Part shown: in pieces, positions 55,594 to 63,718 of the stretch
How the letters are laid out: each line of letters begins with the position of its first letter
Position numbering within the stretch: position 1 is the stretch's first letter
Assembly: GCA_964600075.1 (NCBI GenBank)
Contig: CAZRIE010000002.1
Span: 1-64,000, forward strand
Length of the DNA: 64,000 nt
Direction of reading: 5' to 3'
From: CAZRIE01 sp964600075
GTDB lineage: Bacteria; Bacteroidota; Bacteroidia; Flavobacteriales; Flavobacteriaceae
Position numbers and translations under genes: made by a program
Notes under the pieces: generated by a model
What the model was told of the DNA's origin: nothing
Databases searched by the model: none
The model's input: the letters and a program-made list of their open reading frames with translations, nothing else

Positions 55594-55610
55594 ATAACGT
55601 AAAACGTTAT
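55594..55610 (-). terminator. Weak AU-rich hairpin after the PhoB-like gene
   Basis: ATAACGT-AAA-ACGTTAT, a perfect 7-bp inverted repeat starting 11 bp after the regulator stop. In the transcription direction it is followed by TTTATGC. This is a weak candidate attenuator that could lower kinase expression relative to the regulator. The same sequence could also be a protein-binding dyad. Confidence 0.35.
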
Positions 55611-55621
55611 GGAGAAGCTTT

Positions 55622-56308
55622 TTAAAGAACAAACTTATAGCCCACGCCCTTTACGGTCTTGAAATGTTGTTCCCCAATTTTTTCGCGAAGTTTTCGAATA
55701 TGTACGTCTATAGTACGACCACCTACGACCACCTCGTTGCCCCAGACGCGGTCTAGAATAACCTCTCTTTTGAACACTTTGTTAGGCTTCGAGGTCAACA
55801 GGGCCAAAAGCTCGAATTCTTTACGAGGGAGAACGATTTCCTTCCCGTTGTTCACGATTTTATACTCTTCACGATTGATTACAATATTACCGACCGTTAC
55901 GATATCGTCTTGTTGACCACTGTCTTCTTTTAATCTTCTCAACAATGCCTTCACCTTACTCACCAAAACTTTGGGTCGAATGGGTTTTGTAATATAATCG
56001 TCTGCACCTGCATCAAACCCGGCTACTTGTGAGTAATCTTCACCACGTGCAGTGAGAAAGGTGATAATCGTATTTTCAAGTCCAGAGGTATTTCGAATGA
56101 CCTCACAGGCCTCGATACCATCCATTTCGGGCATCATCACATCTAGAATAATCAAGTGTGGGTTCTTCTTTTTGGCCATGGAAACTCCATCGACACCGTT
56201 TTTTGCAGTGAAGACCTGATAGCCCTCAGAAGTAAGGTTATAACCGACAATTTCAAGTATATCGGGCTCATCGTCTACCAACAATATTTTGATATCCTTC
56301 TTTTTCAT
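55622..56308 (-). CDS. OmpR/PhoB-family response regulator
   Basis: 228 aa. The receiver has the acidic residues D12/D13, phospho-acceptor D56 (LIILDVMMPEMDG), T86 and K108. The winged-helix DNA-binding domain (about 133-228) includes LPRKEFELLALL, GRTIDVHIRKLREKIG and the C-terminal VKGVGYKFVL. It is the probable partner of the kinase gene 127 bp downstream. The OmpR/PhoB family binds 7-bp direct repeats spaced by 11 bp; exactly this type of spacing is seen in the gap in front of this gene, shared with the divergent TonB receptor operon. Confidence 0.93.
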   Translation of the reverse strand: MKKKDIKILLVDDEPDILEIVGYNLTSEGYQVFTAKNGVDGVSMAKKKNPHLIILDVMMPEMDGIEACEVIRNTSGLENTIITFLTARGEDYSQVAGFDAGADDYITKPIRPKVLVSKVKALLRRLKEDSGQQDDIVTVGNIVINREEYKIVNNGKEIVLPRKEFELLALLTSKPNKVFKREVILDRVWGNEVVVGGRTIDVHIRKLREKIGEQHFKTVKGVGYKFVL

Positions 56309-56368
56309 GGTTCTGAGGTGTTAGTTCTCGGTCGAAGATAGAGATAATACCGGTACACCGAAACGGCT

Positions 56369-56446
56369 TAACATTGATTTAATATAGTAACGTTTAGCTA
56401 ACCTTATTGCAATATACATTTAACGTACGCGTAACTCGACTTTTAC
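56369..56446. promoter_or_regulatory. TAAC array with 11-bp phasing, PhoB/PhoP-box-like
   Basis: TAAC-type cores start at 56369 (TAAC), 56380 (TAAT), 56388 (TAAC), 56399 (TAAC), 56421 (TAAC), 56432 (TAAC) and 56443 (TTAC). The steps are 11, 8, 11, 22, 11 and 11 bp. Direct repeats at 11 bp are the layout of PhoB/PhoP boxes, and TTAACA is close to the TT(A/T/C)ACA core known for PhoP of Bacillus. The last site sits where the -33 region of a TonB receptor promoter would be, with TTCTTTG (56456-56462) as a possible -7 element. Confidence 0.55.
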
Positions 56447-56493
56447 AGGAGCCTTCGTTCTTTGCATCGAATTTTTAGAGCAATAAATACCGC

Positions 56494-59325
56494 ATGAAAA
56501 ATATACTTGCTTTACTTCTAATTACTTTCTCTTTTTTGGGTTATTCCCAAAGCACTGGAAGTATTGTCGGTAAATTGATCGACAAAGAAGTAAACGATGA
56601 ACCTTTGGCTTTTGCCAATATTCTGATTAAAGGATCCACCAAAGGAACTACTTCTGATTTTGACGGATTATATGAAATAGCAGGACTCGAAACTGGCACC
56701 TACACGGTAATGTTCAGTTATTTAGGCTATGAAACCGTGGAAATACCCAGTGTTGCCGTTACAGCAGGTAAAGTTACCACCGTGAACGTACCTATGAGCG
56801 CCTCTGAAGGGGTAACGTTAGACGAAGTCGTCGTAACCACAACCACAAGAAAAAATTCAGAAGTGTCTCTTTTGATTCAGCAGAAGAAAGCCTTGGTAAT
56901 CAAAGAAGCAATTAGCGCAGAGGCCTTATCAAGAAAAGGTATTGATGATGCAGCAGCGGCCGTAGCCCAAATCTCAGGTGTTTCGAAGCAGCAAGGCTCA
57001 GATAATGTTTATGTTCGTGGGCTTGGCGACCGATATCAAAGCACAACCCTGAACGGACTTTCCGTTCCATCTAACAATGTCGATAAAAAGAACATCGATT
57101 TGGCGTTGTTCGACGCTGACATTATTGAAAACATTTCTGTAAGCAAGACTTTTTCCCCATCTTCATATGGTGATTTTGCGGCGGGTAATGTCGACATCAG
57201 TTCAACACAATACTTCGGCGACGGTTTCTTTACGATCAGTACCGGAGCAGCTATAAATACAAGGGCAGCGGGAGAATGGAATTTTTTTCCGGTACATGAT
57301 GGGGCAAACAAACTAGGTTATTGGAAACGGTCGCCAACATCACAATATTCACAGGTGATTCAGCATGGCGTTGATCCAAGTCAAGTTGGGTTTCCAATGA
57401 ACAGCTCAGTGAGTCTTGCCGGTGGTATTTCATTTAATCTCAACGAGACTTCAAGACTCAGCGTCTTCAGTAACTTTTCATATTCCAATTCATTTGAGTT
57501 TTTGCAAGGTCTGGCGGCCAATTATTCTGCAACCGCCGATATACTTTTTCCAAATGTCGACAGATACATTTACAATACAAACACCACCGGAGTAGTCAAT
57601 TTGGTCTATCGAATCAACGACAAAAATAAACTGAGGGCCAACTCCTTTTTTATCAACGACTCAAAGAGCGATGTTGGTTACTACGGTACTGAGGGCAGAG
57701 GCCTTGAAATTGACCTCGCTGAGGACGGATACTATCAACTAAACTCTCAATTCGATCAAAACACAATTTTTATCAATCAACTTCTAGGCGACCACCAAAT
57801 AACCGATAAGCTAAACTTATTCTGGGGAGTTGGGTATAACCTTTCTTATGCTGACCAACCGGATCGTAGAAGGGCTACTTTAGATATCGGCGAATTCACC
57901 GATGACGAGCAAACCAATTTCGTGCCCGACGTTCGCTTCATCACCAATAACAATTTTGACAGCCAAAGGTTCTTTCAAGATATCGATGATGAAGAAATTA
58001 CCGGAAACTTTGTAATCGATTATGATCTAGAGGGCGAGTCAAAAATAAGGGTAGGATATTCGGGTAGAGACAAAACTAGGGACTTTGAGTCTATTCGGTA
58101 TGGATACAATACCAATATAAATGACAATATTGACTCGTATGGCCCTATTGACATCACAAACTTTAATGCACTTTTTAATGCCGAAAATTTTGAAAACAGC
58201 CTAGATAACGACTCCAGTAATGACATATTCAATCTATTCGTGCTAAAACCGGCACTGATGACTGACGATGTCATTTTTCCACTTGGCGGCCCACGTGACA
58301 ATTTACCAGGCTTAGCAGAAAACGTTTACACCGGGGAGTTGACCACACATGCTGGTTTTGCTGAATTTCAATGGGCCATAGATGAAAAATGGTCTGCAAT
58401 ACCGGGTTTAAGGGTTGAAAACTATGTCCAAAATGTTACCTATGACGTCATCAATGTGGACCCAGGAACAGTCGAATTTTCACAAACCGAGTTTTTACCG
58501 ACCTTGAACATGAAATATTCGCCTTCTGATAGCACTAATTACAGACTAGCTTTCAGTAGAACAGTTTCCATTCCAGAGTTTAAAGAAGTAGCTCCCTTCG
58601 TTTATGAAGACGTAACACAACAGATCGGGGGTAATCCTGATATATTGAATACCCTTTCATCCATTTACAATTTGGATATTAAATGGGAGACTTTCCCTTC
58701 GGAAGGTGAGTTGATATCAGCGGCTGTTTTTGGGAAAATAATTTCAGACCCTGTGAATTTGGTCATTGCAAATGATGCCGCGAACACAAGAAGGTTTTTC
58801 AGAACGGGTGATCGTGCAGAAGCCTTGGGATTCGAAGTTGAAATTGCCAAAGTAATTGCAAGATATGGAGAAACCGGCGAACTCAAAGTGGGCGCAAATG
58901 CCTCTTATCTTTACACACATCAAGACCTTAAGGATGTCGACGGGACTTTTACGGCAAGCTTTCCCGACCGGGATGAAGATCAACTTCAAGGAGCTTCCCC
59001 ATTTCTAGCAAACGGCGATATATCGTATCTGGGAAATTATGATAATTACAGCACATCGTTAACCTTATCTGGAAGCTATTTCTATGACAGAATATTCGCA
59101 ATGGGATCGTCAGGTCGTGGAAATCAAATTGAAAAAGGAGTTCCCGTATTAAACTTTTCTTGGTTGAATTCACTTGGCGATAACTTTCAAATTAATCTAG
59201 AGGCCTCAAACATTCTAGATCCTACCATAAAAATAGTTCAAGAGAATACAAATGATGGAACGGTAGACATTGAAACATTCAAAAGAGGAATATCTCTGGG
59301 GATAACCTTAAAATATACGTACTAA
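56494..59325 (+). CDS. TonB-dependent outer-membrane receptor with CarboxypepD_reg-like domain
   Basis: 943 aa. A signal peptide (about 1-18, ending GYSQ) precedes a CarboxypepD_reg-like domain (about 22-105) and a TonB-box-like LDEVVVTTTT. The plug runs to about 245, with VYVRGLGDRYQSTTLNGL and NISVSKTFSPSSYGDFAAG, and a 22-strand barrel ends in GISLGITLKYTY with a C-terminal aromatic as expected. It is not a SusC member, because no SusD partner follows; a lipoprotein gene does, 38 bp downstream. The start at 56494 lies behind a phased TAAC array and is divergent from the PhoB-like gene. The ligand is unknown; phosphate-containing compounds are an inference from context. Confidence 0.92.
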   Translation: MKNILALLLITFSFLGYSQSTGSIVGKLIDKEVNDEPLAFANILIKGSTKGTTSDFDGLYEIAGLETGTYTVMFSYLGYETVEIPSVAVTAGKVTTVNVPMSASEGVTLDEVVVTTTTRKNSEVSLLIQQKKALVIKEAISAEALSRKGIDDAAAAVAQISGVSKQQGSDNVYVRGLGDRYQSTTLNGLSVPSNNVDKKNIDLALFDADIIENISVSKTFSPSSYGDFAAGNVDISSTQYFGDGFFTISTGAAINTRAAGEWNFFPVHDGANKLGYWKRSPTSQYSQVIQHGVDPSQVGFPMNSSVSLAGGISFNLNETSRLSVFSNFSYSNSFEFLQGLAANYSATADILFPNVDRYIYNTNTTGVVNLVYRINDKNKLRANSFFINDSKSDVGYYGTEGRGLEIDLAEDGYYQLNSQFDQNTIFINQLLGDHQITDKLNLFWGVGYNLSYADQPDRRRATLDIGEFTDDEQTNFVPDVRFITNNNFDSQRFFQDIDDEEITGNFVIDYDLEGESKIRVGYSGRDKTRDFESIRYGYNTNINDNIDSYGPIDITNFNALFNAENFENSLDNDSSNDIFNLFVLKPALMTDDVIFPLGGPRDNLPGLAENVYTGELTTHAGFAEFQWAIDEKWSAIPGLRVENYVQNVTYDVINVDPGTVEFSQTEFLPTLNMKYSPSDSTNYRLAFSRTVSIPEFKEVAPFVYEDVTQQIGGNPDILNTLSSIYNLDIKWETFPSEGELISAAVFGKIISDPVNLVIANDAANTRRFFRTGDRAEALGFEVEIAKVIARYGETGELKVGANASYLYTHQDLKDVDGTFTASFPDRDEDQLQGASPFLANGDISYLGNYDNYSTSLTLSGSYFYDRIFAMGSSGRGNQIEKGVPVLNFSWLNSLGDNFQINLEASNILDPTIKIVQENTNDGTVDIETFKRGISLGITLKYTY

Positions 59326-59363
59326 TACTAAATCTAACACTTTAAAATTATAAATCGAGAATC

Positions 59364-61601
59364 ATGAATAATTCAACTAAAATTTTGTTATTAATTGTCA
59401 TGCTAACGGTCTTTATCGCCTGTAGCGATGACTCTAGTGACATTGTGTTCAATGTCACCAACACTACAAACAACATTGGAGGTGGTGGTGAACTTCCAGG
59501 AGGACAAGACCCTACTGTTGTTGAAATAGGTGGTGATCAATCAGCCGATTTGACCTTGGACGGGCCAGGGTCAAATGAAGAATACCTGCTGACAAGTCCG
59601 TTTGTCATCCAAGCCGGTACGACCTTGACCATTACAGCGGGCACGACCATCAAATCCAGTGCCGGTACCGATGGATACATTGTTGTATTACAGGATGCCC
59701 AGATTCAAGCGGTAGGCACCCCTTCAAGCCCAATTGTAATGACTTCCAACAACGCAGCCCCAGCTGCTGGTGATTGGGGTGGTTTGGTATTACTTGGTAA
59801 TGCTACTATCAACTCGGGTGCCACCGCGACTTCAGAGGTAGGCAACTTCACCTACGGAGGCACAAACGACGCAGACAACTCGGGAAACTTGCAGTACGTT
59901 CGTTTAGAATATACCGGTGCGGCCATCAACTCAGAATCAGAGTTCAACGGAATTTCTTTCTACGGAATCGGTAGTCAGACGAATGTTGATTACATTGAGG
60001 TATTTGAAGGTGCTGATGATGGCGTTGAATTTTTCGGCGGTACGGTTGAAGCCTCTCATGTTATTCTAAGAAACGCACAAGATGATTCTTTAGATTGGAC
60101 CGAAGGATGGACCGGCGCAATCACTGATCTGTATATTGAAACTTCTGCAGATTCAGACAAGGTTATCGAAGCCGATGGCAATGAAGATAACAACGCCGCT
60201 ACTCCCCTTTCTTCACCTACAATTACAAACTTCACTGCTAAAGGTCTGGGTTCTGCTGAAGGCGCAGAAGCGATTCGTTTGAGAAGAGGTACCGAAGCAA
60301 CTTTTATAAACGTTTTGTTGGAAGGTTTTGAAGAAGGTTTTGATATTGATGACCCTACCACCATAGACCATATTCTAGGTGGCGCTACTTCCGTTGTCGA
60401 TGTTACCTTTATCGATGTTACGACAAGGTTGGTAAGTGGCACGAGTACAGGTGGGGTGGAAGCCACCGAAACGGATATCTTCAACGGAATTTCCAATGGT
60501 ACCGGCACCGACGTTGCCGCCTGGTCAAATGGTTGGTCTACACTTTCAGAGCCTACTTCATCTACTTCAGAACTGACCGAATTGAGTGACGGTACCACAA
60601 GCCTTACATTAAACGCAGGTACAAGCTATACACTTTCGGGCGCCTTAGTCATGGAATCTGGGACTACCTTAACAATTCCTGCTGGAACTGAAATTAGGGC
60701 AAACGCTGATGGAAGCGATGTTTATATTGCAATCCTTCAAGGTGCGACAATCGACGCGCAAGGAACTGCCGATAATCCCATAGTAATAACCTCCAATGCT
60801 GTAAGCCCAGATGCAGGAGACTGGGGAGGCCTGGTAATTCTCGGTAATGCCACTATCAACTCGGGTAGCACCGCAACCTCTGAAGTGGGCAACTTCACTT
60901 ATGGCGGCACCGATGATGCAGATAATTCAGGCACCTTAAGTTATATTCTTTTAGAATATACAGGGGCGGCCATCAACTCTGAATCTGAGTTCAATGGTAT
61001 CTCGTTTTATGCAATAGGTTCAGGTACTACAGTAGAGTACATTCAAGTTAATGAAGGTGCTGATGATGGTGTAGAATTTTTTGGTGGTACGGTAAGCGGA
61101 ACAAATATCGTTATAACCAACGCCCAAGATGATTCGATAGATTGGACTGAGGGTTGGAGAGGTACTTTAACGGATGTTTATGTAAAGACCAGTGCCGATT
61201 CTGATAAGGTGATAGAAGCAGATGGTAATGAAGATAACAATTCGGCAACTCCGTTGTCAAGTCCAACTTTGAATAACTTTACGGCCATAGGTCTTGGATC
61301 GGCGCAAGGTGCAGAAGCTATTCGACTAAGAAGAGGTACCGAAGCCGTCTTCAACAATTTATATTTACAAGGTTTTGCAGAAGCATTTGATATTGATGAC
61401 CCTTTGACTGTTGATGCAGTCATTAATGACTTATCCAATGCAGGAGACGTCACTTTTGATGATATCACAACCAATTTTAATAGTGATGCCGGAACGGGCG
61501 GTGGCACTCCAGTTGAAGGTGAATTTATCACTGGGGCAGGTAATGGTACCCAAACGGATGTGGTCACATGGGGAACAGGATGGACCGTCGGAATTAACTA
61601 A
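59364..61601 (+). CDS. Surface lipoprotein with two tandem beta-helix-like repeats
   Basis: 745 aa. A lipoprotein signal with lipobox VFIAC (Cys20) is followed by SDDSSD, an acidic stretch like the Bacteroidota lipoprotein export signal, so cell-surface display is likely. The mature part is a long internal duplication: residues about 61-394 and 413-745 align at an offset of 349-350. Both copies contain GDWGGLV, LGNATINSG, SEVGNFTYGGT, GAAINSESEFNGISFY, GADDGVEFFGGTV, WTEGW, SADSDKVIEADGNEDNN and GAEAIRLRRGTEA. The many D/N/G turns suggest a calcium-rich right-handed beta-helix. It is co-transcribed with the TonB receptor and is a plausible surface partner of it. Enzymatic activity cannot be assigned. 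Confidence 0.9.
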   Translation: MNNSTKILLLIVMLTVFIACSDDSSDIVFNVTNTTNNIGGGGELPGGQDPTVVEIGGDQSADLTLDGPGSNEEYLLTSPFVIQAGTTLTITAGTTIKSSAGTDGYIVVLQDAQIQAVGTPSSPIVMTSNNAAPAAGDWGGLVLLGNATINSGATATSEVGNFTYGGTNDADNSGNLQYVRLEYTGAAINSESEFNGISFYGIGSQTNVDYIEVFEGADDGVEFFGGTVEASHVILRNAQDDSLDWTEGWTGAITDLYIETSADSDKVIEADGNEDNNAATPLSSPTITNFTAKGLGSAEGAEAIRLRRGTEATFINVLLEGFEEGFDIDDPTTIDHILGGATSVVDVTFIDVTTRLVSGTSTGGVEATETDIFNGISNGTGTDVAAWSNGWSTLSEPTSSTSELTELSDGTTSLTLNAGTSYTLSGALVMESGTTLTIPAGTEIRANADGSDVYIAILQGATIDAQGTADNPIVITSNAVSPDAGDWGGLVILGNATINSGSTATSEVGNFTYGGTDDADNSGTLSYILLEYTGAAINSESEFNGISFYAIGSGTTVEYIQVNEGADDGVEFFGGTVSGTNIVITNAQDDSIDWTEGWRGTLTDVYVKTSADSDKVIEADGNEDNNSATPLSSPTLNNFTAIGLGSAQGAEAIRLRRGTEAVFNNLYLQGFAEAFDIDDPLTVDAVINDLSNAGDVTFDDITTNFNSDAGTGGGTPVEGEFITGAGNGTQTDVVTWGTGWTVGIN

Positions 61602-61639
61602 CTGAACCCACAGGGCGGAATCAATTTATTTATTTCAAG

Positions 61640-61675
61640 AGCCCGGTCCGAAAGCTTTCGGGCGGGCTTTCTTAC
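61640..61675 (+). terminator. Rho-independent terminator of the TonB receptor operon
   Basis: The left arm AGCCCGGTCCGAAAG (61640-61654) pairs with the right arm CTTTCGGGCGGGCT (61655-61668) with one small bulge, followed by TTCTTACGTTTT. This strong GC-rich hairpin lies 38 bp after the lipoprotein stop. Confidence 0.85.
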
Positions 61676-61771
61676 GTTTTAACCCTGTTTTACGACCGTA
61701 TATACATTTGGCTCGGCTATGGGAAGGAGGAATTCGTATATTCGTGGTATCTTTTTTGTTATCCCTACTGT

Positions 61772-62080
61772 ATGAAGCACCTTTACATCGTTATTACATT
61801 TTTATGTATTTCCTTAAGCTATGGTCAAGAAGCCAATGTAAATGGAGATATTGAGGGTTTCAAACTTTATCCGAACCCAGCTACGGATGGCAAAGTATTT
61901 ATTATCACTTCAGAAAATACCCCAAAGCGAATCGCTATTTATGACGTATTGGGTACACAGGTCTTGGAAACAAAGATTTTTGGAAAGGAATTACTTCTGA
62001 CTGACCTTAATCCTGGAATGTATGTTTTGCGTGTTTACCAAAACAACAAAGTAGCTACCCGAAAATTGATTGTAAAATAG
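61772..62080 (+). CDS. Stand-alone type IX sorting-domain miniprotein, copy 1
   Basis: 102 aa. A signal peptide (MKHLYIVITFLCISLSYGQ) and about 10 linker residues lead straight into a complete type A Por_Secre_tail domain: GFKLYPNPATDGKVFI, a central IAIYDVLGTQVL, LNPGMYVLRV and the terminal TRKLIVK. There is no cargo domain. In larger proteins this tail is recognised by the type IX secretion machinery and removed at the surface. A protein made of the tail alone could occupy the secretion apparatus or be a cell-surface peptide, but neither is established. It is followed 213 bp later by a paralogue. Confidence 0.85.
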   Translation: MKHLYIVITFLCISLSYGQEANVNGDIEGFKLYPNPATDGKVFIITSENTPKRIAIYDVLGTQVLETKIFGKELLLTDLNPGMYVLRVYQNNKVATRKLIVK

Positions 62081-62182
62081 GTATAACTCTTGGGTTAAAA
62101 TCAAGAAACGAATTTTCCCTTCACTTTTATTTCCCCTTATATTGAATTCTTTCGGCTTCGACGACCGGTATAAAAAATCGAT

Positions 62183-62251
62183 AAAAGGTAAACCTTTTCA
62201 TATTTACCTACACTTTGTCGAATTTCACAACATTTTTATCGTGTAGGTAAA
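62183..62251. promoter_or_regulatory. Dyad cluster upstream of sorting-domain miniprotein 2
   Basis: A perfect 11-bp inverted repeat, TTTACCTACAC (62203-62213) and GTGTAGGTAAA (62241-62251), is separated by 27 bp. A smaller dyad AAAAGGT-AA-ACCTTTT (62183-62198) lies just upstream and shares the GGTAAA core. The spacer contains TTTG (62214-62217) and, 19 bp later, TATCGTG, which roughly fits a Bacteroidota -33/-7 promoter, so the repeats would bracket the promoter. The alternative is a long hairpin in the leader. Confidence 0.5.
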
Positions 62252-62293
62252 GTCTTTCACTACATTTATAGTGTTGATCCCAAATCAATACCT

Positions 62294-62617
62294 ATGCGAA
62301 ATATTTACTTTACAGTATTTATGGTACTCACTTTTGCGCTTTCCGCTCAAGAACACCTTAATTTTCAGAATCAGAAAACCGAGGAGATTTCGGGCTTTAA
62401 ACTGTACCCCAATCCCGCAATCGGTGGTATGGTCAATGTCACTACCAGAGACAATGCGATTAAACTTATTACGGTCTACGATGTCTTTGGTGAAGTAGTC
62501 CTCATCGATAGAATTTCGAGGAACACTTTGAATATTTCACGACTGGTTACCGGAGTTTATGTACTTCAGGTTACCGAGAACAAGAAGACGATTACCCGTA
62601 AATTGGTGGTGAAGTAG
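62294..62617 (+). CDS. Stand-alone type IX sorting-domain miniprotein, copy 2
   Basis: 107 aa. Signal peptide MRNIYFTVFMVLTFALSAQ, a short linker (EHLNFQNQKTEEI), then a type A sorting domain with the same landmarks as copy 1: SGFKLYPNPAIGGMVNV, ITVYDVFGEVVL, RLVTGVYVLQV and TRKLVVK. The sorting domains are about half identical by eye; the linkers are not. The start at 62294 is preferred over an overlapping frame starting at 62271 because only this frame encodes a signal peptide and a known domain. It lies behind a strong inverted-repeat cluster, so it may be separately regulated. Confidence 0.85.
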   Translation: MRNIYFTVFMVLTFALSAQEHLNFQNQKTEEISGFKLYPNPAIGGMVNVTTRDNAIKLITVYDVFGEVVLIDRISRNTLNISRLVTGVYVLQVTENKKTITRKLVVK

Positions 62618-62710
62618 CCCCAAGCTCTCGAAGGGGATATCTACAAAAAAGGAGATTACTCCACTTAGCTCCTAATGACGATATGATTTGGTTATTTTTG
62701 CTGTAGCCAA

Positions 62711-63691
62711 ATGATAGACACCCTCGACATTTTTAATATTGCTTCCGAAAGTGAATTTGATTCCATTGCTTTGGAGACTTTTCGGTTTCAGTATCGAAAC
62801 AATAAGGTCTATCGTGAATTCTGCGAACATTTGGGGAAATCTGATACCAATGTGGACCAACTTCTCGAAATTCCATTTTTGCCGATTTCTTTCTTTAAAT
62901 CCAAGGATATAATTTGCGGAGAAAATAAACCTCAAGCCATTTTTACTAGTAGCGGAACAACAGGAAGTCAGACCAGCAAGCATTTCATAAACGATATCGA
63001 CTTGTACGAACAAAGCTTCCGGAAGGCATTTACGTATTTTTACGATACTATTACAGACTATTGTGTTTTTGCTTTACTGCCCTCTTATCTGGAAAGGGAA
63101 GGCTCTTCTTTGATTTATATGGTCGACGATATGATCCGAAAAAGTGGGCATCCGTCAAGCGGATTTTATCTTAACGATTTGGAAGGCTTGCGCAATAAAT
63201 TAGGGCAACTCAACGCCGAGCGGCAAAAAACGTTATTGATAGGAGTATCGTTTGCACTGTTAGATATGGCCGAAAATTATTCCATCCAACTAGAGCACAC
63301 GATAATAATGGAAACCGGTGGTATGAAAGGTCGTCGAAAGGAACTCATTCGCGAAGAACTTCATGACATTTTAAAAAAGGGGTTCGGTGTTGATACCATA
63401 CATTCGGAGTACGGTATGACCGAGCTGCTTTCACAGGCCTATTCAAAAGGAAACGGAATCTTCGAAACCCCGCCTTGGATAAAAATAATTATACGTGATA
63501 CCGAAGACCCGTTGACTTTTCATACTACGGGGAAAACAGGTGGAATAAACATTATCGACCTTGTAAATAGGCATTCCTGTTCTTTTATTGCCACCCAAGA
63601 CCTAGGGAAAGCCCATACAAATGCGACTTTTGAGATATTAGGTCGGTTCGATCATTCCGATGTTAGGGGGTGCAATTTGATGGTACTTTAA
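62711..63691 (+). CDS. LuxE-like acyl-protein synthetase / acyltransferase
   Basis: 326 aa. It is related to LuxE and to the ANL adenylation fold: the phosphate-binding loop is FTSSGTTGSQTSKH near residue 78. Further motifs are LPSYLEREGSSLIYMVDDMI, METGGMKGRRKE and HSEYGMTELLSQAY, the latter comparable to the YGxTE motif of adenylate-forming enzymes; a late GRFDHSDVRGCNL follows. It likely activates a fatty acid or other carboxylate with ATP and holds it as a thioester or passes it on. No lux genes are nearby. In Flavobacteriia this type of gene is common and its substrate is not known. A TATTTTTG (62693-62700) matches the -7 consensus but lies only 10 bp before the ATG. Confidence 0.85.
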   Translation: MIDTLDIFNIASESEFDSIALETFRFQYRNNKVYREFCEHLGKSDTNVDQLLEIPFLPISFFKSKDIICGENKPQAIFTSSGTTGSQTSKHFINDIDLYEQSFRKAFTYFYDTITDYCVFALLPSYLEREGSSLIYMVDDMIRKSGHPSSGFYLNDLEGLRNKLGQLNAERQKTLLIGVSFALLDMAENYSIQLEHTIIMETGGMKGRRKELIREELHDILKKGFGVDTIHSEYGMTELLSQAYSKGNGIFETPPWIKIIIRDTEDPLTFHTTGKTGGINIIDLVNRHSCSFIATQDLGKAHTNATFEILGRFDHSDVRGCNLMVL

Positions 63692-63718
63692 ATACCTAAG
63701 AAACCTACGTGGATAGTA

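Noticed and set aside
60056..60598. 180-codon minus-strand open frame inside the lipoprotein gene
   Set aside because: A similar antisense frame (61178-61567) appears in the second internal repeat, as expected from duplicated coding sequence rather than from a real gene.
62693..62700. TATTTTTG as the promoter of the LuxE-like gene
   Set aside because: It matches the -7 consensus, but no -33 TTG is found 19 bp upstream and only 10 bp separate it from the ATG; too weak to list as a promoter.
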